DNA from: Flavobacteriales bacterium | GTDB taxonomy: Bacteria; Bacteroidota; Bacteroidia; Flavobacteriales; UA16 | Assembly (NCBI GenBank): GCA_030831885.1 | Contig: JAURKF010000245.1 | Coordinates: forward strand, 1-7,086 | Direction of reading: 5' to 3' | DNA: 7,086 nucleotides | Shown: in pieces, positions 1-6,299 of the stretch | Position numbering within the stretch: position 1 is the stretch's first letter | Layout of the letters: every line of letters starts with the position of its first letter | Program-made: the position numbers and the translations under genes | Notes under the pieces: model-generated | Told to the model about the DNA's origin: nothing | What the model saw: only the letters and a program-made list of their open reading frames with translations | The model's database searches: none

Positions 1-1040
1 CGATTGCAACGCATACGCGGAGAACTGGTTCACGGGAGAGTCTCGCGCAATTTGTGAGGATTGCTACGAAACACAGGCAAAACTATGACCCCTTTACTTA
101 TAGCAATTTTACCGATAATCTTGCTATGCATTCCGCAATCCATGACCTGGGGTGCAAACACATCATCACATCCGCTATTGAACACAGTGCCGTAATCAAA
201 ACGGCCGAGCTCATGTCGAAGCAACACGCTGTGAAGCTGAGCCTTGTTCGTCTTGATTCGAAAGGCCGCGTAGACCTTAATCACCTCGAAGAGCTTCTCT
301 CATTAAACGAAAAATCGTTTGTTACGCTCATGCATGGTAACAATGAAATTGCCAACCTGCTTCCTTTAGAGGATGTCAGTTCGTTATGTGAAAAATTCGG
401 GGCGATTTTGCACAGCGATACGGTTCAAACCATGGGGCACTATGCGTTTGATTTGAATAAATTATCCATTCATTTTTTGAATGCTTCCGCCCATAAATTT
501 CATGGTCCGAAGGGCGTGGGCTTCATTTACATAAACAAGAAAATTAAAATTAATCCCGACATAACCGGTGGTGGTCAGGAAAGAGGCATTCGGGGAGGAA
601 CTGAAAATTTAAGCGGTATAGTAGGCTTAGCTAAAGCACTCGAACTTAGTTATACCAACCTTGACGAGCATCAAAAGCATGTATCAGAATTGAAACAGTT
701 CATGGCTACCGAATTGGAAAATGCCATTCCCGGAGTAACCTTCAATGGTGAATCTCGCAGTATCGATAGTCTATATACCGTATTGAATGTGACATTCCCA
801 CCTACAAAAAATGCCGATATGTTTCTCTTCCTGCTCGATTTGGAAGGGGTCGCCTGCAGTGGAGGTAGTGCCTGCAGCAGTGGGGCAGCCAAAGGGTCAC
901 ATGTGCTGGATGCCATTGGAGCATTAAAGCCCGGGTGCGCGAGTATTCGCTTCTCTTTCAGTCGTTTAAACACCAGGCAAGAGGTTGATTTCGCTTTGGA
1001 AAAGGTGAAAATCACATGTATGGAACCCGAAACAGTTTAA
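1..1040 (+). CDS. Cysteine desulfurase (NifS/IscS family, class V aminotransferase fold), 5' end outside the window
   Basis: PLP enzyme that removes sulfur from L-cysteine as an enzyme-bound persulfide, giving alanine, for Fe-S cluster or tRNA thiolation pathways; cytosolic. The family signatures are visible: the EHSAV histidine that stacks on PLP (codon 183-185), NNEI near 351, the SDTVQ aspartate near 417, the SAHK Schiff-base lysine (495-497), RGGTEN near 595, and the catalytic-loop cysteine in GGSACSSG (873-875), with an additional cysteine at 855-857. The frame is open from base 3 to the left edge. The GTG at 54 is therefore unlikely to be the true start, and family members are about 380 residues, so roughly the first 50 residues lie upstream. 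One oddity: where the family has the phosphate-binding GGTE(S/A)DN motif, this frame reads YSNFTDN (99-119), and the segment before it matches the family poorly. From about base 110 onward the match is clear. Whether it is IscS, SufS-like or another paralogue cannot be told here. Confidence 0.9.
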   Translation, partial: IATHTRRTGSRESLAQFVRIATKHRQNYDPFTYSNFTDNLAMHSAIHDLGCKHIITSAIEHSAVIKTAELMSKQHAVKLSLVRLDSKGRVDLNHLEELLSLNEKSFVTLMHGNNEIANLLPLEDVSSLCEKFGAILHSDTVQTMGHYAFDLNKLSIHFLNASAHKFHGPKGVGFIYINKKIKINPDITGGGQERGIRGGTENLSGIVGLAKALELSYTNLDEHQKHVSELKQFMATELENAIPGVTFNGESRSIDSLYTVLNVTFPPTKNADMFLFLLDLEGVACSGGSACSSGAAKGSHVLDAIGALKPGCASIRFSFSRLNTRQEVDFALEKVKITCMEPETV

Positions 1041-1145
1041 ACCGGAGGCAAGACTTAAACTACTCACAATCAATTTATAGGAATCAAATTCTTATGGATT
1101 CATATTTTATTGATTTTTTAAGAATCCGTTAGCACCATTCGGGTG

Positions 1146-1153
1146 TATCTTGC
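1146..1153 (+). promoter_or_regulatory. Candidate -7 promoter box for the small basic protein
   Basis: TATCTTGC resembles the Bacteroidota -7 element TANNTTTG, though imperfectly. It ends six bases before the ATG at 1159, so a transcript starting a few bases downstream would be leaderless or nearly so. The 12-mer GTATCTTGCGCC at 1145-1156 recurs exactly at 6226-6237 upstream of hemL, which supports a shared regulatory role. No clear -33 TTG is seen at normal spacing. The preceding gap, 1041-1145, is AT-rich with a few 6-bp inverted repeats (for example ggattc at 1096 and gaatcc at 1122) and has no convincing terminator. Confidence 0.4.
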
Positions 1154-1158
1154 GCCCC

Positions 1159-1425
1159 ATGAACGGAAAAAAGTCAGCCGGCAGACCGGCAACCAAACCC
1201 GCTCGTTTAAAGAATGGGTTTTATGTGGGTGTAAAGAACAAAGGCATGGCTAGCCCTGTGATGATGTACAGCCCCACACGTGAAGGTATGATGCTTATTG
1301 CCCAGCGATATGGAGTTTTCCCTGAAAAGGAAGTTGTAGTAATGGGAGAACACAAAAACGACAAATGGGTAGATCAGGAGCAACCCAAACGTGGCCGCAA
1401 GAAAAAAGAGGTCGCAGAGAATTAA
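1159..1425 (+). CDS. Small basic protein of unknown function with AT-hook-like ends (88 aa)
   Basis: I do not recognise a named family. The ATG at 1159 is preferred to the in-frame TTG at 1150, because that TTG lies inside a candidate promoter box. The protein has three parts: a basic N-terminal tail with GRP at residues 8-10 set among lysines and prolines; a central region, about residues 17-70, beginning LKNGFYVGVKNKG and continuing through a short helix-like stretch (REGMMLIAQRYG) to a strand rich in valine (EVVVMGEHKNDKWV); and a C-terminal tail PKRGRKKKE at 76-84. GRP flanked by basic residues is the core of AT-hook minor-groove binding motifs, and the RGRKKK tail is similar in character, so nucleic-acid binding is a reasonable inference. 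There is no signal peptide or membrane segment. The core recalls small uncharacterised Bacteroidota proteins, but I cannot confirm this. It appears to be a single-gene unit, with a promoter-like box just upstream and a terminator 16 bases after its stop. Codon use gives no hint of transfer. Confidence 0.75.
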   Translation: MNGKKSAGRPATKPARLKNGFYVGVKNKGMASPVMMYSPTREGMMLIAQRYGVFPEKEVVVMGEHKNDKWVDQEQPKRGRKKKEVAEN

Positions 1426-1441
1426 TCCTGATAACAAACTT

Positions 1442-1466
1442 AAAAACCCACATTAGTGGGTTTTTT
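1442..1466 (+). terminator. Strong hairpin terminator after the small basic protein, probably bidirectional
   Basis: A perfect 10-bp inverted repeat (aaaaacccac, loop atta, gtgggttttt) is followed by one more T, 16 bases after the stop at 1425. On the plus strand it has the GC stem and T-run of a Rho-independent terminator. The left arm begins with five A, so the complementary strand also shows stem plus T-run. It could therefore also stop leftward transcripts from lpd that have crossed the lipoprotein region antisense. Confidence 0.9.
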
Positions 1467-1473
1467 CATTTTA

Positions 1474-1805
1474 ATGCATGACAAAAAACAATCATTCCAG
1501 CTGTAAGCATAGCTCTCATCGCATCGTGCAAAAAAGAGAACAACGGAGATAAACTCACTCCGACATGCGATGGCTCACACCCAACATATGACAATGACAT
1601 AAGGACTATACTAGATAGTAAATGCGGTTCTGGAAGCTGTCACCCTAATTATACGAGTTACAATGGTCTCAACTCCATCATCCAAAATGGTCAATTCAAA
1701 CGTGAGGTGCTAACCAACCAGACCATGCCACAGAATTCGTCTCTAACCCAGGAGCAAATCAACAAGATTCAATGTTGGGTTAATGATGGTTACCCTGAAA
1801 ACTAG
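1474..1805 (+). pseudogene. Cytochrome c-like lipoprotein, apparently frameshifted in an A6 run at its start
   Basis: The frame ending in TAG at 1803-1805 is open back to a TGA at 1479-1481 but has no ATG, GTG or TTG start. If the A6 run at 1483-1488 were A5, the ATG at 1478 would open a 108-residue protein starting MTKTIIPAVSIALIASC. If it were A7, the ATG at 1474 would open one starting MHDKKTIIPAV. Either gives a typical lipoprotein signal peptide with a lipobox (LIAS-C, Cys17 in the 108-residue version). The mature part has a CGSGSCH heme-type motif (C49, C54, H55; CX4CH spacing), a possible axial ligand Met83 in QTMP, and a C-terminal LTQEQINKIQCWVNDGYPEN. This layout matches small cytochrome-like domains common in Bacteroidota lipoproteins, which would sit on the periplasmic or outer face and carry heme. 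The gene begins just after a strong terminator and I see no promoter box, which fits a decaying gene. A sequencing error in the homopolymer is equally possible. Its stop lies six bases from that of lpd, tail to tail. Confidence 0.65.
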
Positions 1806-1811
1806 GCTTGT

Positions 1812-3200
1812 TTAGAGGTGAATCACCTCACCATAAGCTGCTGCAGCTGCCTCCATGATGGCTTCGCTCATGGTAGGATGTGGATGAACGGTCTTGATAA
1901 GCTCTTCACCGGTTGTTTCCAGCTTTCGAAGCGCTACACACTCAGCAATCATCTCGGTTACATTGTATCCAATCATGTGAGCACCCAGTAGTTCTCCGTA
2001 TTTGGCGTCGAAAATCAATTTGACAAATCCATCCTTGTGACCGGCAGCACTAGCTTTTCCTGAAGCCGAAAATGGGAACTTACCAATTTTCACTTCAAGA
2101 CCCTTCTCTTTGCATGCTCGCTCAGTCATACCAACGGAGGCAATTTCAGGAGTGCAATAAGTGCATCCCGGAATATTACCGTAGTCGAGCGGTTGAGGGT
2201 GATGACCGGCTATTTGCTCTACACAAATTATTCCTTCGGCACTTGCAACGTGAGCTAATGCCTGGCCCGGAGTGCAATCTCCGATGGCGTAGTAGCCCGG
2301 GATATTGGTCTTGTAATATTTATCGACGATTATTTTTCCCTTGTCGGTGATGATTCCCACGTCCTCCAAGCCAATGTTTTCTAGGTTTGCCACAACACCT
2401 GCTGCGGAAAGCACCACATCGCATTCAATTTGTTTTTCGCCTGAACCATCCTTCACGGTCACTTTGCAACCCGCGCCGGCAGTGTCCACTTTCGTCACCT
2501 CAGTTCCTGAAAGTACATCTATACCCATTCCCTTGAATGATTTTGCCAAAGCCTTTGACACATCGTCATCCTCAACAGGAACGATGTTGGGCATGAATTC
2601 AACCAACGTAACCTTGGTTCCCATAGCCGCATAGAAGTATGCAAACTCAGATCCGATAGCGCCACTTCCCACAATCACCATGCTCTTGGGCTGCGAAGGC
2701 ATCACCATCGCTTCGCGATAGCCGATAATCTTCTTTCCGTCCTGCTTCAAAGCCGGAAGCTCTCGCGAGCGGCCGCCGGTAGCAACAATGATATGGTTGG
2801 CCGAGTATTCAGTTTCTTTTCCATCAGCAGCCGTTACGGCAATTTTTTTTCCTGGCTTCAGCTTTCCGTTTCCCATGATTACCTCAATCTTATTCTTCTT
2901 CATGAGGAATTGTACACCCTTGCTCATGCCTTCTGCAACACCCCGGCTTCGCTTCACTACAGCACCAAAATCAGCTTTAGGTGCACCTACTTCAATACCG
3001 AAATCCTTTGCATGATTGATATATTCAAAGACTGAAGCGCTCTTCAGCAATGCCTTCGTGGGTATACAACCCCAGTTAAGACAAATACCACCCAGCGCCT
3101 CTCGCTCTATAATTGCAGTTTTCAATCCCAGTTGTGAGGCTCGAATGGCGGCTACATATCCTCCGGGGCCGCTTCCCAGTACAATAACATCGAAGTTCAT
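1812..3200 (-). CDS. lpdA: Dihydrolipoyl dehydrogenase (E3 subunit)
   Basis: FAD flavoprotein that reoxidises dihydrolipoamide on the E2 subunits of pyruvate and 2-oxoglutarate dehydrogenases (or on GcvH), passing electrons to NAD+; cytosolic, homodimeric. The ATG at 3200 is chosen because MNFDVIVLGSGPGG puts the FAD-binding GxGxxG at residues 9-14, as in the family. The frame extends to an ATG at 3251, but those 17 extra residues are unlike the family and would cover the candidate promoter. The protein is 462 aa, normal for E3. Visible sites are the redox disulfide GGICLNWGCIP (C40, C45), the NAD-binding GSGAIG (178-183), the second FAD motif GDCTPGQALAHVA in the C-terminal half, and the active-site HPHPTMSE (H441, E446). 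It is not next to E1 or E2 genes, as often happens when one E3 serves several complexes. It is divergent from adk and convergent with the small lipoprotein frame. Confidence 0.97.
   Translation of the reverse strand: MNFDVIVLGSGPGGYVAAIRASQLGLKTAIIEREALGGICLNWGCIPTKALLKSASVFEYINHAKDFGIEVGAPKADFGAVVKRSRGVAEGMSKGVQFLMKKNKIEVIMGNGKLKPGKKIAVTAADGKETEYSANHIIVATGGRSRELPALKQDGKKIIGYREAMVMPSQPKSMVIVGSGAIGSEFAYFYAAMGTKVTLVEFMPNIVPVEDDDVSKALAKSFKGMGIDVLSGTEVTKVDTAGAGCKVTVKDGSGEKQIECDVVLSAAGVVANLENIGLEDVGIITDKGKIIVDKYYKTNIPGYYAIGDCTPGQALAHVASAEGIICVEQIAGHHPQPLDYGNIPGCTYCTPEIASVGMTERACKEKGLEVKIGKFPFSASGKASAAGHKDGFVKLIFDAKYGELLGAHMIGYNVTEMIAECVALRKLETTGEELIKTVHPHPTMSEAIMEAAAAAYGEVIHL
1815..1829 (-). other. 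Perfect 6-bp hairpin at the 3' end of lpd
   Basis: The inverted repeat gaggtg-aat-cacctc forms the last five lpd codons (E-V-I-H-L), ending next to the stop codon. No T-run follows on either strand, so it is not a classical intrinsic terminator. It could stabilise the mRNA 3' end, assist factor-dependent termination, or be chance. Confidence 0.3.
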
Positions 3201-3220
3201 GATAGTAAAAATTGGAGCGG

Positions 3221-3251
3221 CGAAGGTAGAATGAGATTGAAAACAATTCAA
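3221..3251 (-). promoter_or_regulatory. Candidate lpd promoter
   Basis: Read on the minus strand, TACCTTCG (3228 down to 3221) matches TANNTTTG except at one base. A TTG at 3251-3249 lies 20 bases upstream, within the usual -33/-7 spacing of Bacteroidota sigma-A promoters. The box ends 20 bases before the ATG at 3200, giving a short leader. Confidence 0.45.
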
Positions 3252-3310
3252 TCTTTTTATTTATGAAGCGCCCGCGAGCATTTTGACTCGTCCGCATCCG
3301 TCATTCGGAC

Positions 3311-3318
3311 TATTTTTG
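3311..3318 (+). promoter_or_regulatory. Candidate adk-obg promoter (-7 box)
   Basis: TATTTTTG matches the Bacteroidota -7 consensus TANNTTTG fully and ends 22 bases before the adk ATG. The closest upstream TTTG (3282-3285) is 25 bases away, longer than usual, so the -33 element is uncertain. A 5-bp inverted repeat, gtccg (3290-3294) and cggac (3306-3310), abuts the box; it may be chance. Confidence 0.5.
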
Positions 3319-3340
3319 CAGCCAAACAAACTATACCCGC

Positions 3341-3916
3341 ATGCTCAACGTCGTGTTATTTGGTCCTCCGGGCGCCGGTAAGGGAACTCAATCCGAAATC
3401 TTGCTGCAACGCTATGATCTCGTGCATCTGAGCACAGGGGATATTTTTCGCTTCAATATAAAAAATGCTACCGAGCTTGGACAACAAGCCAAAGCTTTTA
3501 TGGATAAAGGGGAACTGGTTCCCGATAGCCTGACTATCTCTATGCTCGAAAGTGAGGTTATTAAACATACCGATCCAAAAGGATTCATCTTTGATGGTTT
3601 CCCCCGGACCTCTGCGCAGGCCGAGGCACTCGATTCTTTTCTAAGCAGCCGTGGTACAAGCATCACGTGTATGCTGGCATTGGAAGTCGATGAAGAAGAA
3701 CTCATCAAGCGTTTATTGAACCGCGCAACAACCAGCGGCCGTTCAGATGATGCAGATGAAGTCATTGTCCGCAACCGTATTGCCGTTTACAATCGCGAAA
3801 CAGCACCTGTAGCTGGTTACTACCAGGACTGTGGGAAATACCGAGGCATCGCAGGCGTAGGAACCGTAGAGGAAATTACTGCCCGACTATGCGCAGAATT
3901 AGACGCATTCGCCTGA
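3341..3916 (+). CDS. adk: Adenylate kinase, short form
   Basis: Catalyses ATP + AMP to 2 ADP, keeping adenylate pools balanced; cytosolic monomer. The ATG at 3341 places the P-loop [10 protein letters not shown] at residues 8-17, as expected. Other family marks are the AMP-binding LSTGDIFR (30-37), FDGFPRT (84-90) with its AMP-contacting arginine, and [13 protein letters not shown] (128-140). That last segment is the short LID: the longer zinc-finger LID of many bacterial enzymes is absent. At 191 aa it is a short-form enzyme. It is followed after 25 bases by obg on the same strand, probably as one transcript from the promoter-like box at 3311. In many Bacteroidota an hpt gene precedes this pair; here lpd lies upstream on the other strand instead. 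Confidence 0.97.
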   Translation: MLNVVLFGPPGAGKGTQSEILLQRYDLVHLSTGDIFRFNIKNATELGQQAKAFMDKGELVPDSLTISMLESEVIKHTDPKGFIFDGFPRTSAQAEALDSFLSSRGTSITCMLALEVDEEELIKRLLNRATTSGRSDDADEVIVRNRIAVYNRETAPVAGYYQDCGKYRGIAGVGTVEEITARLCAELDAFA

Positions 3917-3941
3917 TCCATCCAAGCGAAAAACAGAATCT

Positions 3942-4937
3942 ATGGCTGAATCCAATTTTGTCGATTATGTGAAAATCTGCTGTCGCTCAGGTAAAGGCGG
4001 AGCAGGAAGTCGTCATTTTCGGCGCGAGAAATTCGTGCCCAAAGGCGGTCCTGATGGCGGCGATGGTGGCCGTGGAGGTCATATCATCGTTCGTGGCAGC
4101 AAGGATGTATGGACCTTGCTTCACCTGAAGTATCGCAAACACGTGATCGCAGAAGATGGAGAATCAGGAGCAGGAGCTAAAAGAACAGGTGCTCAAGGAA
4201 GTGACGAAATATTGGAGGTTCCACTCGGAACCGTAGCACGTGATTTTGAAACGGGAAAAGTTGAGTTTGAAATAACTGAAGAAGGTCAAGAATTCGTTTT
4301 AGTACAAGGCGGACGAGGTGGTTTGGGTAATGATCATTTTAAAACATCTACCAATCAGGCGCCCGATTACGCTCAGCCAGGTGAGCCCGGTCGTGAAGAG
4401 TGGAAAATTCTCGAATTGAAAGTACTGGCTGATGTAGGTCTGGTAGGTTTTCCAAATGCCGGCAAGTCAACGCTGCTTTCCGTGGTGAGTGCAGCCAAGC
4501 CCGAAATAGCCGACTATCCTTTTACCACGCTCGTGCCCAATCTCGGGATGGTCCGATATCGCGGCGACCGCTCATTTGTGATGGCAGATATTCCGGGAAT
4601 TATCGAAGGAGCTGCAGAAGGTCGTGGTTTGGGGCATCGCTTCCTAAGACACATTGAACGCAACTCCACCTTGCTCTTCATGATTGCGTGCGACTCCAAA
4701 GACATTCTTGCTGAATATGAGATTCTGGTGAATGAACTCAAAAAGTACAATCCTGAATTGCTTCATAAAAAGAGATTGCTCGCCATTACCAAATGCGACA
4801 TGCTCGACGAGGTAATGATTGCGCAGATGAAGCCACTGTTACCGAAAGGTATTCCATCCATCTTTATTTCAGCTGTATCAGGAATGAATGTGGATAGGCT
4901 GAAGGACCTTATTTGGGAGCAAATCAACGAGGCATAA
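3942..4937 (+). CDS. obg: GTPase Obg (CgtA), without the OCT domain
   Basis: Essential ribosome-associated GTPase for large-subunit maturation and stress control. The glycine-rich Obg fold occupies about residues 1-158 ([20 protein letters not shown] and [11 protein letters not shown]). The G domain runs from about 160 to the end: G1 GFPNAGKS (169-176), the switch segment PFTT (193-196), G3 DIPG (216-219), G4 as TKCD (283-286) in place of NKxD, and G5 SA (310-311). At 331 aa it ends right after the G domain, so the C-terminal OCT domain of Bacillus-type Obg is absent, as is common in Bacteroidota. No Shine-Dalgarno precedes the ATG; the upstream bases are A-rich. It lies 25 bases after adk, presumably co-transcribed. 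Its last 14 bases overlap the 3' end of kynU on the opposite strand. Confidence 0.97.
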   Translation: MAESNFVDYVKICCRSGKGGAGSRHFRREKFVPKGGPDGGDGGRGGHIIVRGSKDVWTLLHLKYRKHVIAEDGESGAGAKRTGAQGSDEILEVPLGTVARDFETGKVEFEITEEGQEFVLVQGGRGGLGNDHFKTSTNQAPDYAQPGEPGREEWKILELKVLADVGLVGFPNAGKSTLLSVVSAAKPEIADYPFTTLVPNLGMVRYRGDRSFVMADIPGIIEGAAEGRGLGHRFLRHIERNSTLLFMIACDSKDILAEYEILVNELKKYNPELLHKKRLLAITKCDMLDEVMIAQMKPLLPKGIPSIFISAVSGMNVDRLKDLIWEQINEA

Positions 4938-6201
4938 AAATAGCCTCAAGCGCTTTACCCAAACGGAAGACATCTTCAAACGAATTGTACAACGGTACCG
5001 GTGCAAGACGTATTACGTTCGGCTCGCGCCAATCCACTACAATTCCCTGTTCATATAACTTGCCTACAAGTCCTCTGTCGTATCCATCCACGATTACCGA
5101 AAGTTGACACCCACGCTGCGCCGGATCTTCCGGAGTAATGCGAGTCAACTTTTGTCCGGTAGTGCGCATCACTTCACCCAATGTAAAATCGAGATACGCG
5201 GTAAGCATCAGCGATTTTTCGCGCAATGCATGCATTCCCACTTCGCTGAAAATAGAAAGTGAAACATCATGAGCAATCATATTGAATACAGGTGCGTTGC
5301 TCATCGACCATGACTCCGCAGTAGGTATCGGATCAAAATCGGGTCCCATTTCAAACCGCGTTTCTTTATTGTGTCCCCACCAACCGGCCAATCGAAACAA
5401 GTCGCGATTGTGCACGTGACGTTCATTTACGAACACACCACCAACGCTTCCTGGGCCACTGTTAAGGTATTTATAAGTGCACCAACATGCAAAATCCACG
5501 TTCCATGAATGCAATTCCAATGGAACATTTCCTGCCGCATGTGCCAAGTCAAATCCGCACATAGCCCCCGCGGCATGAGCAGCCGCAGTTATTTCCTGCA
5601 TCGGAAAAAGTTGCCCGGTGAAATAATTGACACCGCCGAAGCACACTACAGCAAGCTCATCACCGAGCGATTGAATTTTATCGAGAATATCTTCCTTGCG
5701 CAACGTGAATTCGCCTTCACGCGGCAACAATTCCACGAGCACATCTTTCGGATTCAAACCATGCAATTGGGCTTGCGAAGCAAATGCATACTGATCGGAA
5801 GGAAATGGCTTTGCTTCGAAAAGAATTTTTCTTCGCTTTCCTTCGGGCTTATAAAATGAAAGAAGAAGCAAATTGAGATTCACGGTGAGTTGGTTCATCA
5901 TCACCACTTCATACTCATGAGCACCCACCAATTTTGCAGCACCTGCAGCGAAGCGTTCGTGATAACTATACCACGGTTTTCGCGCCAGAAAATGGCCTTC
6001 TACACCATATGTTGCCCAGTCGTCGCATTCTTCCACGAAAGCTTCCCTCACACCACGGGGTTGCAGCCCCAGTGAATTTCCTGTAAAATAAAGCACCGGT
6101 ACTCCATTGTGCTGAGGAAACAGAAACCTCTCGCGATAAGAAGCTAGTTTATCAGTCTTATCCAGCGACTGTGCAAAACCAAGGTCGTATTGAAAATCCA
6201 T
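4924..6201 (-). CDS. kynU: Kynureninase
   Basis: PLP enzyme (fold type I) that hydrolyses L-kynurenine to anthranilate and alanine, or 3-hydroxykynurenine to 3-hydroxyanthranilate. It acts in tryptophan catabolism and, in organisms with the full pathway, in NAD synthesis; cytosolic. The 425-aa length is normal. Family marks are [14 protein letters not shown] (37-50), the PFPSDQYAF segment (132-140), [10 protein letters not shown] (216-225) with the PLP-pairing aspartate at 218, [12 protein letters not shown] (240-251) with the Schiff-base lysine K244, and the C-terminal [19 protein letters not shown], typical of kynureninases. The ATG at 6201 gives the family-like N-terminus and is the only sensible start. 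No other kynurenine-pathway gene is in the window, so which product is made in vivo cannot be said. It is divergent from hemL, with 98 bases between the starts, and its 3' end overlaps obg by 14 bases. Confidence 0.97.
   Translation of the reverse strand: MDFQYDLGFAQSLDKTDKLASYRERFLFPQHNGVPVLYFTGNSLGLQPRGVREAFVEECDDWATYGVEGHFLARKPWYSYHERFAAGAAKLVGAHEYEVVMMNQLTVNLNLLLLSFYKPEGKRRKILFEAKPFPSDQYAFASQAQLHGLNPKDVLVELLPREGEFTLRKEDILDKIQSLGDELAVVCFGGVNYFTGQLFPMQEITAAAHAAGAMCGFDLAHAAGNVPLELHSWNVDFACWCTYKYLNSGPGSVGGVFVNERHVHNRDLFRLAGWWGHNKETRFEMGPDFDPIPTAESWSMSNAPVFNMIAHDVSLSIFSEVGMHALREKSLMLTAYLDFTLGEVMRTTGQKLTRITPEDPAQRGCQLSVIVDGYDRGLVGKLYEQGIVVDWREPNVIRLAPVPLYNSFEDVFRLGKALEAIFMPR
4929..4947. other. 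Hairpin spanning the overlapping 3' ends of obg and kynU
   Basis: Arms gaggc (4929-4933) and gcctc (4943-4947) pair perfectly; a further TA/TA pair is possible with one bulged A, leaving an A-rich loop. It covers the obg stop codon and the last codons of kynU. It lacks a clear T-run on either strand, so its action as a two-way terminator is only a guess from its position. Confidence 0.3.
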
Positions 6202-6226
6202 GACACTGTGTTTGTTCTAGCGCGAG

Positions 6227-6234
6227 TATCTTGC
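6227..6234 (+). promoter_or_regulatory. Candidate hemL -7 box within the kynU leader
   Basis: TATCTTGC lies inside the 12-mer GTATCTTGCGCC that also precedes the small basic protein at 1145. It ends 65 bases before the hemL ATG. It resembles TANNTTTG only in part, and the nearest upstream TTTG (6211-6214) is too close for a standard -33. An alternative box, TATTCCTG at 6264-6271, is an equally weak match. Confidence 0.35.
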
Positions 6235-6257
6235 GCCGCGTTTTTAATCGTGCAAAG

Positions 6258-6265
6258 CAAAGGTA
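6258..6265 (-). promoter_or_regulatory. Candidate kynU -7 box
   Basis: Read on the minus strand, TACCTTTG (6265 down to 6258) matches the Bacteroidota TANNTTTG consensus completely. It implies a leader of about 50 bases before the kynU ATG at 6201. A TTG in a T-run at 6281-6279 lies only 13 bases upstream, shorter than usual spacing, so the -33 element is unclear. Confidence 0.5.
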
Positions 6266-6299
6266 TTCCTGCTGCTTGCAAAAAATTTCCTTCGAAAAA

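Noticed and set aside
671..1015. Minus-strand open frame of 114 codons inside the cysteine desulfurase gene
   Set aside because: It lies wholly antisense to a strongly supported coding region and its translation shows no recognisable domain. The other antisense frames in lpd, adk, obg, kynU and hemL were left out for the same reason.
1035..1042. Repeated GTTTAAAC palindrome (also at 964-971)
   Set aside because: Two copies of an 8-base AT-rich palindrome, one within coding sequence and one across the stop codon; most likely chance.
1041..1145. AT-rich spacer with several 6- to 7-bp inverted repeats, considered as a terminator or small RNA
   Set aside because: The arms are short, overlap one another, have loops of 20 or more bases and lack a GC stem followed by a T-run.
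1483..1489. A AAA AAC slippery heptamer in phase with the ATG at 1478, suggesting programmed -1 frameshifting
   Set aside because: A -1 shift from that ATG leads to the wrong frame; the lipoprotein frame needs +1 (or -2). From the ATG at 1474 a -1 shift would give the right frame, but the heptamer there is C AAA AAA, which slips poorly, and no stimulating structure is evident.
3201..3251. 17-residue N-terminal extension of lpd from the ATG at 3251
   Set aside because: The extra residues are unlike family N-termini, while MNFDVIVLGSGPGG at 3200 starts exactly where homologues do, and the extension would overlap the candidate promoter.
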